DNA of 64,000 bases, taken from [Eubacterium] cellulosolvens LD2006 (lineage in GTDB: Bacteria > Bacillota > Clostridia > Lachnospirales > Lachnospiraceae). The notes beneath the pieces are model-generated. The model was not told where the DNA came from and ran no database searches. It saw nothing but the letters and a program-made list of their open reading frames with translations. The position numbers were made by a program, and so were the translations under genes. The stretch's first letter is position 1. Every line of letters starts with the position of its first letter. Of this stretch, positions 1-8,818 are shown piece by piece. The stretch spans positions 374,244 through 438,243 of the forward strand of contig NZ_KK211309.1 of NCBI RefSeq assembly GCF_000621585.1, given 5' to 3'.

Positions 1-255
1 TATGTGGATGGAGTCAAGGAGAAGCTGAGGGAACAGGGATCCTCCGAGAATGATATTTATAATACGTCAGACGCGTACGTTCAGAATATAAATGCCAATA
101 TGAACCCCACCTTCGGGATGCGGACGGCATCCGGATACGGGGTGTATCCATCTGTTGACAACAGTAATTACCGGAACATCGTTGAGATGTTGAGGATGCA
201 ATTGTTGATGAACAGTACTTCCGATCTTGGAACTATGGATTTTCATTCGACATAA
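1..255 (+). CDS. 3' end of an unrecognised protein (partial)
   Basis: The reading frame is open from the first base (codon 1 is TAT) and stops at TAA 253-255, so this is probably the C-terminal 84 residues of a gene that begins upstream. A GTG at position 4 could in principle start translation but has no visible ribosome binding site. The peptide is polar, with an Asn/Ser/Tyr-rich middle and a helical end (NIVEMLRMQLLMN). I recognise no family. It lies 81 bp before the PilZ gene on the same strand and may share its transcript. Confidence 0.4.
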   Translation, partial: YVDGVKEKLREQGSSENDIYNTSDAYVQNINANMNPTFGMRTASGYGVYPSVDNSNYRNIVEMLRMQLLMNSTSDLGTMDFHST

Positions 256-336
256 GACTTATTCTGAGAGGGCTGCTGCGGACACGAGACATACGAATAG
301 TCGCCTCAATTCTTACATATGTGAGGGAGTTACACT

Positions 337-1314
337 ATGAGCAAAATACTCAAATGTTGTACAAAAGGAAAACTTTACACACCGGCCGGTGACAGCTGGC
401 TCGTTCGTGTTGTGAATACAGAGGAGCATACGACTTTGTATTTTAAGGAATACGACGGCTATGGCACACAGTTCGGGACCAGGGTGGATTTTTTTGATGA
501 TGCCATGGGTATCCTGCGGACAGAGTGTGAAGTCATTATCCGGGAAATCATTCCGGCTCCCGATCCGGCCAGTGGTGAAGAAGATCGTCGCAAGAAGATC
601 GATATGGAAGCACAGGAAGGAGAACACTGGGTCGGCAGATGCAAGATTAACGACGTGACGAAGATCACACAGCGGCATTTGGATGTGCGGGCGGATGTAA
701 ATATCCCTCTTACCTTCACATCGGATCTTGCCGGTGAATTTGAGGGAACCATCGTCAATCTCAGTGCAGGCGGTATCCAGCTCGTCACAAAGCAGGAACT
801 TGAGATGGGAGATGTCCTCTTCTTCACATATGCTTTCCGAACCCTTGAGCGTCCCTTCAGTGTGAGAATCCTCCACAGGCGAGAGACGGATGAAATGGGT
901 ATTCATTATGGCTGCTGCTTCATCGGCATGACAACCGGAGGAGAGCTGGCAGTCAGAGGATACGTATTCAAGACCCTTAGGAATCAGGCGAATGCCGAGG
1001 AAATCCGGCGTCGGGAAGAGATTCTCAAGAGAGATATGGAGGAGCGTCTCCGCAGGCTTCGCGCAGATGCGCTGGCACAGGATCCGAAGTATGCGGAAGC
1101 TGTCAGGAGGAAGCAGCAGAGCGAAGCGAAGGCGATGGGTATCGATCCGGCGGTTGTGTATCCGAAGTCCCCGGATGATGTTCTGAGGGATGCGGGTGTG
1201 AAATCCAGAGAAGGACAGGGGCGTGCTGAGGATATGAAGGCTCATGTGAAGAACCAGCAGGCCAGGACGACTACCGTGCGAACCAGCAATGTGCAGGGGA
1301 TAAAGAGAGTCTGA
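337..1314 (+). CDS. PilZ-domain protein with charged C-terminal helix
   Basis: 325 residues. A PilZ c-di-GMP-binding domain lies around residues 110-215. The second PilZ motif is intact as NLSAGG at 141-146. The first motif reads QRHLDVR at 112-118, so one of the usual paired arginines is His and binding may be weaker or altered. Residues 1-100 form an N-terminal domain I do not recognise. Residues 215-265 are highly charged (EEIRRREEILKRDMEERLRR) and likely a coiled coil. The ATG follows GAGGGAG. The next gene starts 13 bp after its stop, so the two are probably co-transcribed. Many PilZ proteins in flagellated Firmicutes act as motility brakes; that role here is inferred from the flagellar surroundings. 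Confidence 0.8.
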   Translation: MSKILKCCTKGKLYTPAGDSWLVRVVNTEEHTTLYFKEYDGYGTQFGTRVDFFDDAMGILRTECEVIIREIIPAPDPASGEEDRRKKIDMEAQEGEHWVGRCKINDVTKITQRHLDVRADVNIPLTFTSDLAGEFEGTIVNLSAGGIQLVTKQELEMGDVLFFTYAFRTLERPFSVRILHRRETDEMGIHYGCCFIGMTTGGELAVRGYVFKTLRNQANAEEIRRREEILKRDMEERLRRLRADALAQDPKYAEAVRRKQQSEAKAMGIDPAVVYPKSPDDVLRDAGVKSREGQGRAEDMKAHVKNQQARTTTVRTSNVQGIKRV

Positions 1315-1327
1315 TAAGGATTATCCT

Positions 1328-2557
1328 ATGAAGATTAATCTTGTAATGATTGTAAAAAACGAGGAGCGCAGTATCGAGAGAAGTCTTTCGGCTGTCGCTC
1401 CTCTTGTCAATGATATGGTGATCGTAGATACCGGTTCCACCGACCGGACAAAAGACATCGTAAAAAGAATCGGGAATCGTCACGCGGGAGGAACCCTGCG
1501 CCTGTATGATTATGAATGGCAGGACGATTTTTCCGCGGCGAGAAATTTTGCTCTTGAGAAATCGGATACAGACGGGGCGGCAGATTACAATCTGGTTCTG
1601 GATGCCGATGAATATCTGCAGCCGTTTCTTATGAGAGAGTTCTACGCATTTATTCATCGGATGGAGGATAAATACGGAAAGAACTGGAGCGGAGCCATCA
1701 AACGGATCGACAGCTTCGGTGAGGGCGATGCGGCTCGAATTACCGCAATTGTGAGATTGCACCCTGCAGGAGTCAGATATCGTGGCGTGATTCATGAACA
1801 GCCGGTGACAAGCGGCCCCTGCATCCTGACAAGTCTCGTGGCGGAACATGACGGTTACCTGCAGAAGGGAAAAGGGGAGCGGAATCTGGAATACCTCCGG
1901 AGAACTCTGGAAGAGACACCCGGGGATCCCTATCTCAACTATCAGATGGGCATTACCCTGCGGAATCTGGGGCAGAATACGGATAGTCTTCCTTATTTTG
2001 AAAAGTTTTATAGAAGTGTAAATACAGAGAAAGCCGGGGATAACGGTGACATCGCGAAGGCAAGTGACAGAACCGTTGCAGAAAGTGTCGAAGACACGAA
2101 ATGTGCAGATGACCTGCAGGATGAGAATGGAAGCGAGTACGTCACGGACGGGATCCTTCAGTATCTGTATGCCCTCAAAGATACCGGAACAGAACAGAAC
2201 CTGAATCTTGCTCTTCATATAGTGGAAGCAGAAGAAGGCAGATTTACCTTCAGCACGGATTTTTATTTTTACTGCGCTCTCTTCTATGTCGAACTGGTGA
2301 AGTCGGATATCGCCCGGTATATGGACTATCTGCCAAGGATCGAGGCCTGCTATCAGAAGTGTCTGGAGATCGGAGAAGGAAGCGGAATGTCCGGAGTGGT
2401 CGGAACCGGATCCTTCCTCGCCCTCTACAACCTGGGACTTTGGTACGAGCTGAATAATCAGATGAAACAGGCGCTCTCCTGTTACAGAAAAGCAGAGGAG
2501 ATGGGCTATGCTCCGGCGGAGGAGAGGCGGAGGCACCTTGACCCGGAATCAGAATAA
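1328..2557 (+). CDS. Family 2 glycosyltransferase with TPR-like C-terminus
   Basis: 409 residues. The N-terminal GT-A fold of family GT2 is clear: MIVKNEERSIERSL at the start, VDTGSTDRT near 36-44, and the metal-binding DXD motif within LDADEY near residue 97. GVIHEQP near 155 is typical of the SunS/WaaE-like GT2 branch. The C-terminal half has TPR-like helices, for example YLNYQMGITLRNLGQNTDSL and ALYNLGLWYELNNQMKQALS. The sugar donor and acceptor cannot be told from sequence. Proteins of this architecture are common next to flagellins in Clostridia and a role in flagellin or surface glycosylation is plausible. It follows the PilZ gene by 13 bp. A second gene of the same build is at 14287. 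Confidence 0.85.
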   Translation: MKINLVMIVKNEERSIERSLSAVAPLVNDMVIVDTGSTDRTKDIVKRIGNRHAGGTLRLYDYEWQDDFSAARNFALEKSDTDGAADYNLVLDADEYLQPFLMREFYAFIHRMEDKYGKNWSGAIKRIDSFGEGDAARITAIVRLHPAGVRYRGVIHEQPVTSGPCILTSLVAEHDGYLQKGKGERNLEYLRRTLEETPGDPYLNYQMGITLRNLGQNTDSLPYFEKFYRSVNTEKAGDNGDIAKASDRTVAESVEDTKCADDLQDENGSEYVTDGILQYLYALKDTGTEQNLNLALHIVEAEEGRFTFSTDFYFYCALFYVELVKSDIARYMDYLPRIEACYQKCLEIGEGSGMSGVVGTGSFLALYNLGLWYELNNQMKQALSCYRKAEEMGYAPAEERRRHLDPESE

Positions 2558-2592
2558 GCGGATCAGCGACTCTTTGGTATCTATCCGTAAGT

Positions 2593-2835
2593 TTGAAGGA
2601 CGTCCGGCTTTTTTCAAAAATCGAGAACAGGGAAGGTGTCCGCAACCTTGAGGAAATTATTACGGCCTGTGATCTGGTGGTGATTGCGCGGGGAGATCTC
2701 GGGAGTGATATGCCGCTGTGGGAGCTGCCGGCTGTGCAGAAGCAGATGATCGTGGACGGTGACTGGCTCTTCCTCTTTGTGACAAACCGCAATTACAGAC
2801 TGGATTTTCTGGAAGACAACGGGTATATGGTTTAG
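2593..2835 (+). pseudogene. Pyruvate kinase fragment
   Basis: An 80-codon open stretch with only a TTG as possible start and no clear ribosome binding site. About the first 45 residues match the catalytic core of pyruvate kinase: FSKIENREGV (the conserved Lys and metal-binding Glu), then ARGDLG (metal-binding Asp) and PAVQKQMI. A full enzyme has about 470 residues or more; the regions before and after are absent, and similarity ends abruptly after QKQMI. The last 30 residues (NRNYRLDFLEDNGYMV) belong to something else I cannot name. It sits between the glycosyltransferase stop and a terminator. Best read as a degraded gene remnant; a small expressed peptide is possible but unsupported. Confidence 0.6.
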
Positions 2836-2882
2836 AGAGAAGCTCTCTGTTTTGTACAAAATGCGTAAAAAATATGATGAAT

Positions 2883-2919
2883 AACAGGTGTCGTTCGGCG
2901 ATATCTGTTATTTTTTTAC
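2883..2919 (+). terminator. Rho-independent terminator after the PilZ/glycosyltransferase unit
   Basis: AACAGGTGTCG at 2883-2893 pairs, with two G-U pairs, with CGATATCTGTT at 2899-2909 over a TTCGG loop, followed by a T-run. The T-run overlaps the promoter of the next gene. Confidence 0.75.
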
Positions 2920-2934
2920 AGATAATGCCGATAT
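2908..2934 (+). promoter_or_regulatory. Sigma28-type promoter of the chemoreceptor at 3010
   Basis: TTAT at 2908-2911 and GCCGATAT at 2927-2934, separated by exactly 15 bases. This matches the form seen before the flagellin genes. It lies about 75 bp before the start codon. Confidence 0.65.
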
Positions 2935-3009
2935 ATTTTTGACAGCATTCGTGTGTGTAATCCTTACTGAACTGTGATCACGAAAAACTAATATGAAGGA
3001 GACCGGAAG

Positions 3010-5175
3010 ATGAAAGAGAAAAAAAAGAAAAAAGTCAGCCTGAGCAGACGGCTGGTATCCATTGTTGCTGTGGTTCTGTTATGTGTATTTGCAATCATGA
3101 CTGTCTCGGTTATTATCTTTGTCGGCGGGTCTATGCTCAAAGAAACGGATAAGACCATGTATGCGGTTGCCGATCACGAGGCGGCCAAGATCAAGGCTAT
3201 TCTGAATGTCGCGAATGACATCGACGAGAATGTTCAGACGGTTATGAAGCGCATGTATGAAGGCAAGGACAGCAGGGAAGCCGGAATTACGGCATCCTGG
3301 ACGGTCGAGGGCGAAATCAAATCGCAGCCGGAGACGACCGAGGGTACCTTCATCAGCCGTGTGACCGGAGAAGAAATCAGCGGCAGCAGATATGCGGCGG
3401 AAACGGTTATTATCAACACGCTGATCCATGCGGTTACGACATACGACAATGTTGTCGATGCCGGTATTTTTATGGAGCCCGGCGCTTTCTCCAAAGACAT
3501 GGAGCAGTTTGCACCGTATATCAGCAAAAAGGATATTGAGCAGAATACGGTTCAGAATCTTGCATACAGCAGCTACGAATCGGCGCCTTACTATGCACCG
3601 GCGAAAGAATCTCTGGAGAAGGGCACAACACCGGCGTATGTAATGGACGGCGAAAAGATTGTATCGCTCTACTATCCGATTCTTTCGGGCGGAAAATTCA
3701 TGGGTACGGTTGCGATCGGCATAAAAACCTCCGCATTCAACGTGATTGTTGATAAATATCCTCCGTTCAATAATATGATCTACAATGTTCTCACCGAAGG
3801 CGGAGAAATTCTCTACAGCGGAAATCCGGACATGATCGGGGCACAGTTCCGGGATATCGTAGGGGAGGACAATTTCGCTCTGTATGATGCACAGCAGCAG
3901 AAGCATGAACGCTTCAATTTCACCAGTCAGTCCCAGAAGAACGGCCAAGTAGTACGTTATTTCTCACCGGTCGAATTCGGCACGGAAATCTGGTGGACGC
4001 AGTGTGCACTGCAGACGAATGATTACTATGAGCCGAATATCCGGATGGTTGTTTTCATTATTGTATTTGCTGTGATTGCCCTCGGTGTTCTCAGCATCGT
4101 TGTCATCACACTTCTGACAAAGGCGCTGGCGCCTTTGAACAAAATCAGTTCCGCAGCGGAGAAGGTTGCGGGAGGTGACTTTGATGTAGATGTATCCTAC
4201 AATGGCAATGATGAGATCGGCCTGCTGGCGCACTCGATCGATCACTTTATTGAGCGGCTCCGAAGAATTATTGTTGATCTTTCCGAGAATCTGACGGAAC
4301 TTGCGGCCGGAAACTTCAAAACAGATTCCGAAGTGAACAGCGAGCTGTATGTAGGTGCGTATGCGCCGCTGAAGCAAGCGGTGAGCAAAATCAGTACAGA
4401 TCTTTCCCTGACAATGAGGGAAATCAAGAACTCTGCAAATCAGGTATCCGGCGAGGCGGAGCAGGTGGCATCCGGATCGCAGGCACTCGCACAGGGATCT
4501 ACGGAGCAGGCATCTTCTGTTGAGGAACTTTCACAGACAATGGGAGATATCTCCCGGAAAGTTCTCAATACAACGGATCTGACCAAAGAGGCGGCTCTGA
4601 TCAGTCAGGGATCGAACGAAGCGGTCAAAACTTCCAACGACAAGATGCTTGAGATGTCCCATTCCATGACAGATATCACGGAGAAGGCGAATGAGATCGG
4701 CAAGATCATCAAGACTATCGACGATATCGCTTTCCAGACCAATATTCTTGCGCTGAATGCTTCTATTGAGGCGGCCAGAGCGGGAGCGGCAGGAAAAGGC
4801 TTTGCGGTCGTTGCTGACGAGGTCGGCAACCTGGCGAAGAAGTCGCAGGAAGCTGCACGGGATACCGCGAAGCTTATCGAGGACACCATTGAAGCGATCA
4901 ATAAGGGTGCCGGCATCACTGATGAGACGGCAGTTGCCCTCAACAAGGTATCCGAGAGCTTCATAAGAATTGACGAACTGGTAAGCAAGATTTCTGAGGC
5001 TTCCGAGCAGCAGAATGTAGGCGTACAGCAGGTAACGGAAGGTATTGATCAGATATCCTCCGTTGTCCAGACAAACTCCGCAACGGCAGAGGAAAGTGCG
5101 GCGGCAAGTCAGGAACTTTCTTCGCAGGCAGAGAAGCTCGATGAACTTGTAAACAGATTCCAGTTAAAGAATTAA
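3010..5175 (+). CDS. Methyl-accepting chemotaxis protein
   Basis: 721 residues. Layout: short basic cytoplasmic start, membrane segment about 15-45, a long extracellular region to about 340 that looks like a double Cache sensor (DAGIFMEPGAF is shared with the other chemoreceptors here), membrane segment about 347-372, HAMP domain about 373-430 and a long cytoplasmic signalling hairpin. The hairpin tip near 570-615 contains [19 protein letters not shown], the CheA/CheW contact region of MCPs. The protein ends LVNRFQLKN without a CheR-tethering pentapeptide. Start chosen at the ATG after AAGGAGACC. The ligand cannot be predicted. A sigma28-type promoter precedes it and a strong terminator follows. 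Confidence 0.93.
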   Translation: MKEKKKKKVSLSRRLVSIVAVVLLCVFAIMTVSVIIFVGGSMLKETDKTMYAVADHEAAKIKAILNVANDIDENVQTVMKRMYEGKDSREAGITASWTVEGEIKSQPETTEGTFISRVTGEEISGSRYAAETVIINTLIHAVTTYDNVVDAGIFMEPGAFSKDMEQFAPYISKKDIEQNTVQNLAYSSYESAPYYAPAKESLEKGTTPAYVMDGEKIVSLYYPILSGGKFMGTVAIGIKTSAFNVIVDKYPPFNNMIYNVLTEGGEILYSGNPDMIGAQFRDIVGEDNFALYDAQQQKHERFNFTSQSQKNGQVVRYFSPVEFGTEIWWTQCALQTNDYYEPNIRMVVFIIVFAVIALGVLSIVVITLLTKALAPLNKISSAAEKVAGGDFDVDVSYNGNDEIGLLAHSIDHFIERLRRIIVDLSENLTELAAGNFKTDSEVNSELYVGAYAPLKQAVSKISTDLSLTMREIKNSANQVSGEAEQVASGSQALAQGSTEQASSVEELSQTMGDISRKVLNTTDLTKEAALISQGSNEAVKTSNDKMLEMSHSMTDITEKANEIGKIIKTIDDIAFQTNILALNASIEAARAGAAGKGFAVVADEVGNLAKKSQEAARDTAKLIEDTIEAINKGAGITDETAVALNKVSESFIRIDELVSKISEASEQQNVGVQQVTEGIDQISSVVQTNSATAEESAAASQELSSQAEKLDELVNRFQLKN

Positions 5176-5183
5176 GTGTTTCC

Positions 5184-5216
5184 ACCGGCCGTGAATTATA
5201 TTCACGGCCGGTTTTT
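5184..5216 (+). terminator. Terminator of the chemoreceptor gene
   Basis: A perfect 12-bp stem, ACCGGCCGTGAA at 5184-5195 with its complement at 5201-5212, followed by TTTTT. The stem resembles the terminators after the four flagellin genes. Confidence 0.9.
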
Positions 5217-5346
5217 CATCTCATAGGAAATTCCTCCGAATTTCCCATGAGACAAAACGCTCCGCAGGATGCGCACTCGCGCGATATGTAGATGCGTTGC
5301 ATCCGCGCTCGGCGCGAGAATGTCGCTAGCGACATTCTTTTTTATG
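5217..5346 (+). repeat. Dispersed composite palindromic repeat, copy A
   Basis: The element starts with a hairpin (TCTCATAGGAAATTC, loop CTCC, then its near-complement to about 5252). It continues with a GC-rich part (CGCTCCGCAGGATGCGCA) and ends with a perfect 20-bp palindrome, GAATGTCGCTAGCGACATTC, and a T-run. Copies with the same parts occur near 45918, 49310, 59080 and, inverted and diverged, near 21903. No open reading frame of note. The T-run end could act as a terminator. Confidence 0.8.
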
Positions 5347-5446
5347 TGTGCAGGCCGGTTGAGAGCGGTTTCTCCTTTAAAATACGCTACGTTGATTTGA
5401 TTCAAGAGGTGACTCTTTTCTTCCGCAAAAAAGAGGGAAGATGTTT

Positions 5447-5495
5447 ACGAAAAAATTCGAAAACGGATTTATATAAAATGACGAGTGACCGATAA
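5447..5495 (+). promoter_or_regulatory. Flagellin 1 promoter and upstream palindrome
   Basis: TTAT at 5469-5472, 15-base spacer, ACCGATAA at 5488-5495: a sigma28-type promoter. Directly upstream at 5447-5464 is the box ACGAAAAAATTCGAAAAC, which recurs in similar form before every flagellin gene in the window. Confidence 0.75.
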
Positions 5496-5540
5496 CATAG
5501 ATGTAAGGTAAGTTACAATTCTATTGCAACTATCAGCACT

Positions 5541-5596
5541 GTCGGAAGGCACGGCGGATTAGTGCCGGAAGACATGATCAGGACATGGATGTTCTG
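5541..5596 (+). promoter_or_regulatory. Structured flagellin 1 leader with GGA hairpins
   Basis: Two hairpins in the untranslated leader. Hairpin 1 (5541-5573): GTC/GAC outer stem, a symmetric GGAA/GGAA internal loop, and GGCAC/GTGCC inner stem. Hairpin 2 (5579-5596): CAGGAC and GTTCTG enclose the loop ATGGAT. GGA in a hairpin loop, within ACATGGATGT, is close to the CsrA consensus ACARGGAUGU. The Shine-Dalgarno AAAGGAG follows at 5611-5617. The same arrangement stands before all four flagellins. Confidence 0.65.
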
Positions 5597-5626
5597 AGAA
5601 TGCTAAAGACAAAGGAGAAAAGCATT

Positions 5627-6883
5627 ATGGTAATTCAGCACAATATTCCAGCAACAAACGCATACCGCAACCTGACATCCAACCGTTCCGGACTTTCCAA
5701 GAACCTTGAGAAACTGTCATCCGGATTCAGAATCAACCGTGCAGCAGATGACGCAGCAGGACTTGCTATTTCTGAGGCAATGAGATCCAAGATCAACGGT
5801 CTTGATCAGGCAACAGCAAACGCAAACGACGCCATCGGTCTTATTCAGACAGAGGAAGGTGCTCTTACAGAGACCCACAGCATGCTCCAGCGTATGACTA
5901 CACTGGCTACACAGGCAGCGAATGGTACCTACAACAGCACATCCCGCGCTTCCATCCAGAAAGAGATGGATGAGCTCGGAAACGAGATCGATCGTATCGC
6001 GAACAACACAGACTACAACGGAATCAAACCTCTGGCTGCAGATTCCAATGCCAATTCTACCGGTTTAACGAACGGTGACAAGCTGAATATGACAATGCAG
6101 ATCGGACCTACCAAGGGTGAAGTTCTTGACCTCAAGGGACAGGATATGACTCTGAAGGGAATCTTCAAGGATCTTGATACTGTGAGCGCAAAGGGAGTAT
6201 CTGTAGCAACAGGTGACAATCCAACAGCATTTACGACTGGCGATGAACTTACGAAAGCAGAGACTGCACTGAAAAAGCTTATCGATGACAAGAAACTTGA
6301 CAAGGATCAGGCAGGAAAAGATCTCACCAATGCAGTAAAGGATGCTGCTACAAGAGCAAATGTCAGCGTTGGAAGTACTTTCAAGATCACAATGTCATCG
6401 GCAGGTGTGGTATCGATTCAGGGTGCCGGAAGCCTGTTCTCTAATGCTACAACGGGCGCAACGATTAAAAATGCTCTGATGGATGCTTATGATTCGCTTG
6501 ACGGCGTTCAGAAATCCAAAGGATCTACAGCTGAGGGTCTGACAGACGGAAAAGAGTACATTCAGATCACATCTTCTGGTGTACAAGGCGATGATGTAAC
6601 AGCAAACGCTAATAGAGTTGTAAAGAACATCCAGTCTGCAATTGATCATGTATCCAGCTACCGTGCAGAACTCGGTGCGAAGCAGAACCGTCTGGAGCAC
6701 ACAATCAACAATCTGCAGGTAACATCTGAGAACACAACAGCAGCGGAGTCCCGCATCCGTGATACAGACATGGCGAAAGAGATGGCTGCATACACGAAGA
6801 ATAATATTCTTTCTCAGGCAGCTCAGTCTATGCTTGCACAGGCGAACCAGTCTGGACAGGGAGTACTTTCTCTGCTTCAGTAA
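5627..6883 (+). CDS. fliC: Flagellin, copy 1 of 4
   Basis: 418 residues, the filament subunit exported by the flagellar type III system. The conserved D0/D1 ends are complete: MVIQHNIPATNAYRNLTSNR at the start and ILSQAAQSMLAQANQSGQG near the C-terminus. The segment LQRMTTLATQAANGT matches the D1 region recognised by TLR5 in many flagellins. About residues 175-305 form the variable, surface-exposed part and differ between copies; copy 4 is the closest relative. I chose the ATG at 5627, nine bases after AAAGGAG, rather than an in-frame ATG at 5585, which lies in the loop of a conserved leader hairpin and is absent from the other copies. Own promoter and terminator. Confidence 0.96.
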   Translation: MVIQHNIPATNAYRNLTSNRSGLSKNLEKLSSGFRINRAADDAAGLAISEAMRSKINGLDQATANANDAIGLIQTEEGALTETHSMLQRMTTLATQAANGTYNSTSRASIQKEMDELGNEIDRIANNTDYNGIKPLAADSNANSTGLTNGDKLNMTMQIGPTKGEVLDLKGQDMTLKGIFKDLDTVSAKGVSVATGDNPTAFTTGDELTKAETALKKLIDDKKLDKDQAGKDLTNAVKDAATRANVSVGSTFKITMSSAGVVSIQGAGSLFSNATTGATIKNALMDAYDSLDGVQKSKGSTAEGLTDGKEYIQITSSGVQGDDVTANANRVVKNIQSAIDHVSSYRAELGAKQNRLEHTINNLQVTSENTTAAESRIRDTDMAKEMAAYTKNNILSQAAQSMLAQANQSGQGVLSLLQ

Positions 6884-6986
6884 TTCGGGAAGTATTTGAG
6901 TAATTGATAATTGAAATATAGATGAATAATTGTAACGGTTGATATGTGTTTTGTATGAGGCGATATTGACATTACGATGAATGTGG

Positions 6987-7014
6987 CCGGTCGTGAGAAA
7001 TCACGGCCGGTTTT
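6987..7014 (+). terminator. Flagellin 1 terminator
   Basis: CCGGTCGTGA at 6987-6996 and TCACGGCCGG at 7001-7010 enclose a GAAA loop, followed by TTTT. The 25 bases before it (GCGATATTGACATTACGATG and on) are also conserved after all four copies. Confidence 0.88.
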
Positions 7015-7063
7015 GTGTGTAAGAAAACTGTTCCGTATTGTCAGGAAACGAGTTGGAAATTTA

Positions 7064-7114
7064 ACGAAAAAGATTTCGAAAACAGGATTATATAGCTCGT
7101 CAGATAGCCGATAA
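7064..7114 (+). promoter_or_regulatory. Flagellin 2 promoter and upstream palindrome
   Basis: Box ACGAAAAAGATTTCGAAAAC from 7064, then TTAT at 7088-7091, 15-base spacer, and GCCGATAA at 7107-7114. This is the best match here to the sigma28 -10 consensus. Confidence 0.78.
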
Positions 7115-7162
7115 CATAACTGTAAGGTAAGTCAGTTACAATTTCATAGTAACTAAAGCACT

Positions 7163-7214
7163 GTCGGAAGGCATGATGGACGCCGGAAGACATGATCAGG
7201 ACAGGGAAGTTCTG
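7163..7214 (+). promoter_or_regulatory. Structured flagellin 2 leader with GGA hairpins
   Basis: Hairpin 1 at 7163-7191 keeps GTC, GGAA, GGC on the left and GCC, GGAA, GAC on the right. Hairpin 2 at 7197-7214 is CAGGAC, loop AGGGAA, GTTCTG. ACAGGGAAGT differs from the CsrA consensus ACARGGAUGU at one base. Confidence 0.65.
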
Positions 7215-7243
7215 AGAACGCTCGAACAAAGGAGAAAAACATT

Positions 7244-8467
7244 ATGGTAATTCAGCACAATATTCCAGCAACAAACGCGTACAGAAACCTGACATCCAAC
7301 CGTTCCGGACTTTCTAAGAACCTTGAGAAGCTTTCTTCCGGATTCAGAATCAACCGCGCAGCGGATGACGCAGCAGGCCTTGCTATTTCCGAGGCAATGA
7401 GATCCAAGATCAACGGTCTTGACCAGGCAACAGCCAATGCGAACGATGCCATCGGTCTTATTCAGACAGAGGAAGGTGCACTTACAGAGACCCACAGCAT
7501 GCTTCAGCGTATGACCACACTGGCTACACAGGCAGCGAACGGTACTTACAACAGCACATCCCGCGCATCCATCCAGAAAGAGATGGACGAGCTCGGAAAC
7601 GAGATCGATCGTATCGCGAACAACACCGATTACAACGGAATCAAACCTCTGGCTTCCGATTCCAATGCGAGTTCCTCCGGCTTAACGAACGGCAACAAGC
7701 TGAACATGACAATGCAGATTGGACCTACCAAGGGTGAAGTTCTTGACCTCAAAGGACAGGATATGACCCTGAAGGGAATCTTCAATGATCTCGATAAGGT
7801 AAAAGCAAATGACTTGAGCGCTACCGGTCAGGTCAGCGGAGGATCGGCAGGGATTAAGGAGCTTATCGCAGATAAGAAACTTGATGCAACGCAGATCCAG
7901 AAAGATCTTGTAAATGCTATTAAGGACGCTGCGGGAAGAACCGACGATGTTAAGATCAAAGGCAGCATTTCTGTTACAGTTGATAGTGATACGGGAGCTA
8001 TTAGTATTTCCGGTTCAGGTTTTACGGCTTCTGTATATGGTAATGCAAATGTAGCAGCGGCGTTGAAGGATGCATACGATGCGCTTGATGGTGTTCAGAA
8101 ATCCACAGAGGATGCTGCTACAGCTCATACAGATGGTAAACAGTACATCCAGATCACATCGAACAGTAATGACGTGGATGTGACATCGAACGCAAATCGT
8201 GTTGTTAAGAACATCCAGTCTGCAATTGATCATGTATCCAGCTACCGTGCAGAACTTGGTGCGAAACAGAACCGTCTGGAGCACACAATCAACAACCTGC
8301 AGGTAACATCTGAGAACACAACAGCAGCTGAGTCCCGCATCCGTGATACAGATATGGCGAAAGAGATGGCTGCATACACGAAGAATAATATTCTTTCTCA
8401 GGCAGCTCAGTCTATGCTTGCACAGGCGAACCAGTCCGGACAGGGAGTACTTTCTCTGCTTCAGTAA
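7244..8467 (+). CDS. fliC: Flagellin, copy 2 of 4
   Basis: 407 residues, the shortest copy. Its first about 170 and last about 95 residues are nearly identical to the other copies, while the central part (about 180-310) is distinct and shorter, starting near FNDLDKVKANDLSATG. This pattern suggests conversion of the ends among the copies and diversification of the exposed domain. The ATG lies ten bases after GGAG in ACAAAGGAG. It has its own sigma28-type promoter, leader hairpins and terminator, so each copy can be expressed singly. Whether the filament mixes the four proteins cannot be told from sequence. Confidence 0.96.
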   Translation: MVIQHNIPATNAYRNLTSNRSGLSKNLEKLSSGFRINRAADDAAGLAISEAMRSKINGLDQATANANDAIGLIQTEEGALTETHSMLQRMTTLATQAANGTYNSTSRASIQKEMDELGNEIDRIANNTDYNGIKPLASDSNASSSGLTNGNKLNMTMQIGPTKGEVLDLKGQDMTLKGIFNDLDKVKANDLSATGQVSGGSAGIKELIADKKLDATQIQKDLVNAIKDAAGRTDDVKIKGSISVTVDSDTGAISISGSGFTASVYGNANVAAALKDAYDALDGVQKSTEDAATAHTDGKQYIQITSNSNDVDVTSNANRVVKNIQSAIDHVSSYRAELGAKQNRLEHTINNLQVTSENTTAAESRIRDTDMAKEMAAYTKNNILSQAAQSMLAQANQSGQGVLSLLQ

Positions 8468-8568
8468 ATCGGGAAGTATTTAAATAATTGGAAAATTTTT
8501 GAACATAAGAGTTGTACAGGTTGATAAGCGTTTGGTATGAGGCGATATTGACATTACGATGAATGTGG

Positions 8569-8596
8569 CCGGCCGTGAGAAATTACGGCCGGTTTT
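8569..8596 (+). terminator. Flagellin 2 terminator
   Basis: CCGGCCGT at 8569-8576 pairs with ACGGCCGG at 8585-8592, then TTTT. Confidence 0.85.
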
Positions 8597-8640
8597 CACG
8601 TTATACGACATTTTGTCGGCCAAAAACGTTGCAAGAGTAT

Positions 8641-8689
8641 ACGAAAGTTTTCGAAAACGGGATTATATAACCGATCAGTTTGTCGATAA
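8641..8689 (+). promoter_or_regulatory. Flagellin 3 promoter and upstream palindrome
   Basis: Box ACGAAAGTTTTCGAAAAC at 8641-8658, TTAT at 8663-8666, 15-base spacer, GTCGATAA at 8682-8689. Confidence 0.75.
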
Positions 8690-8736
8690 CATAGGTGTAA
8701 GGTAAGTAAGTACAATTTACAGTCACTGCAAGCATT

Positions 8737-8789
8737 GTCGGAAGGTGTGATGATGCGCCGGAAGACATGATCAGGACAGGGAAGTTCTG
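8737..8789 (+). promoter_or_regulatory. Structured flagellin 3 leader with GGA hairpins
   Basis: Hairpin 1 at 8737-8766 has the inner stem GGTGT/GCGCC, which pairs only by using G-U pairs and so keeps the stem despite base changes. Hairpin 2 at 8772-8789 is CAGGAC, loop AGGGAA, GTTCTG, as in copy 2. Confidence 0.65.
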
Positions 8790-8818
8790 AGAACGCTCAA
8801 ACAAAGGAGATAAACATT

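Noticed and set aside
5585-5626. In-frame ATG 14 codons before the flagellin 1 start
   Set aside because: It lies in the loop of the conserved leader hairpin and is not an ATG in the other three copies. The Shine-Dalgarno AAAGGAG is placed for the ATG at 5627.
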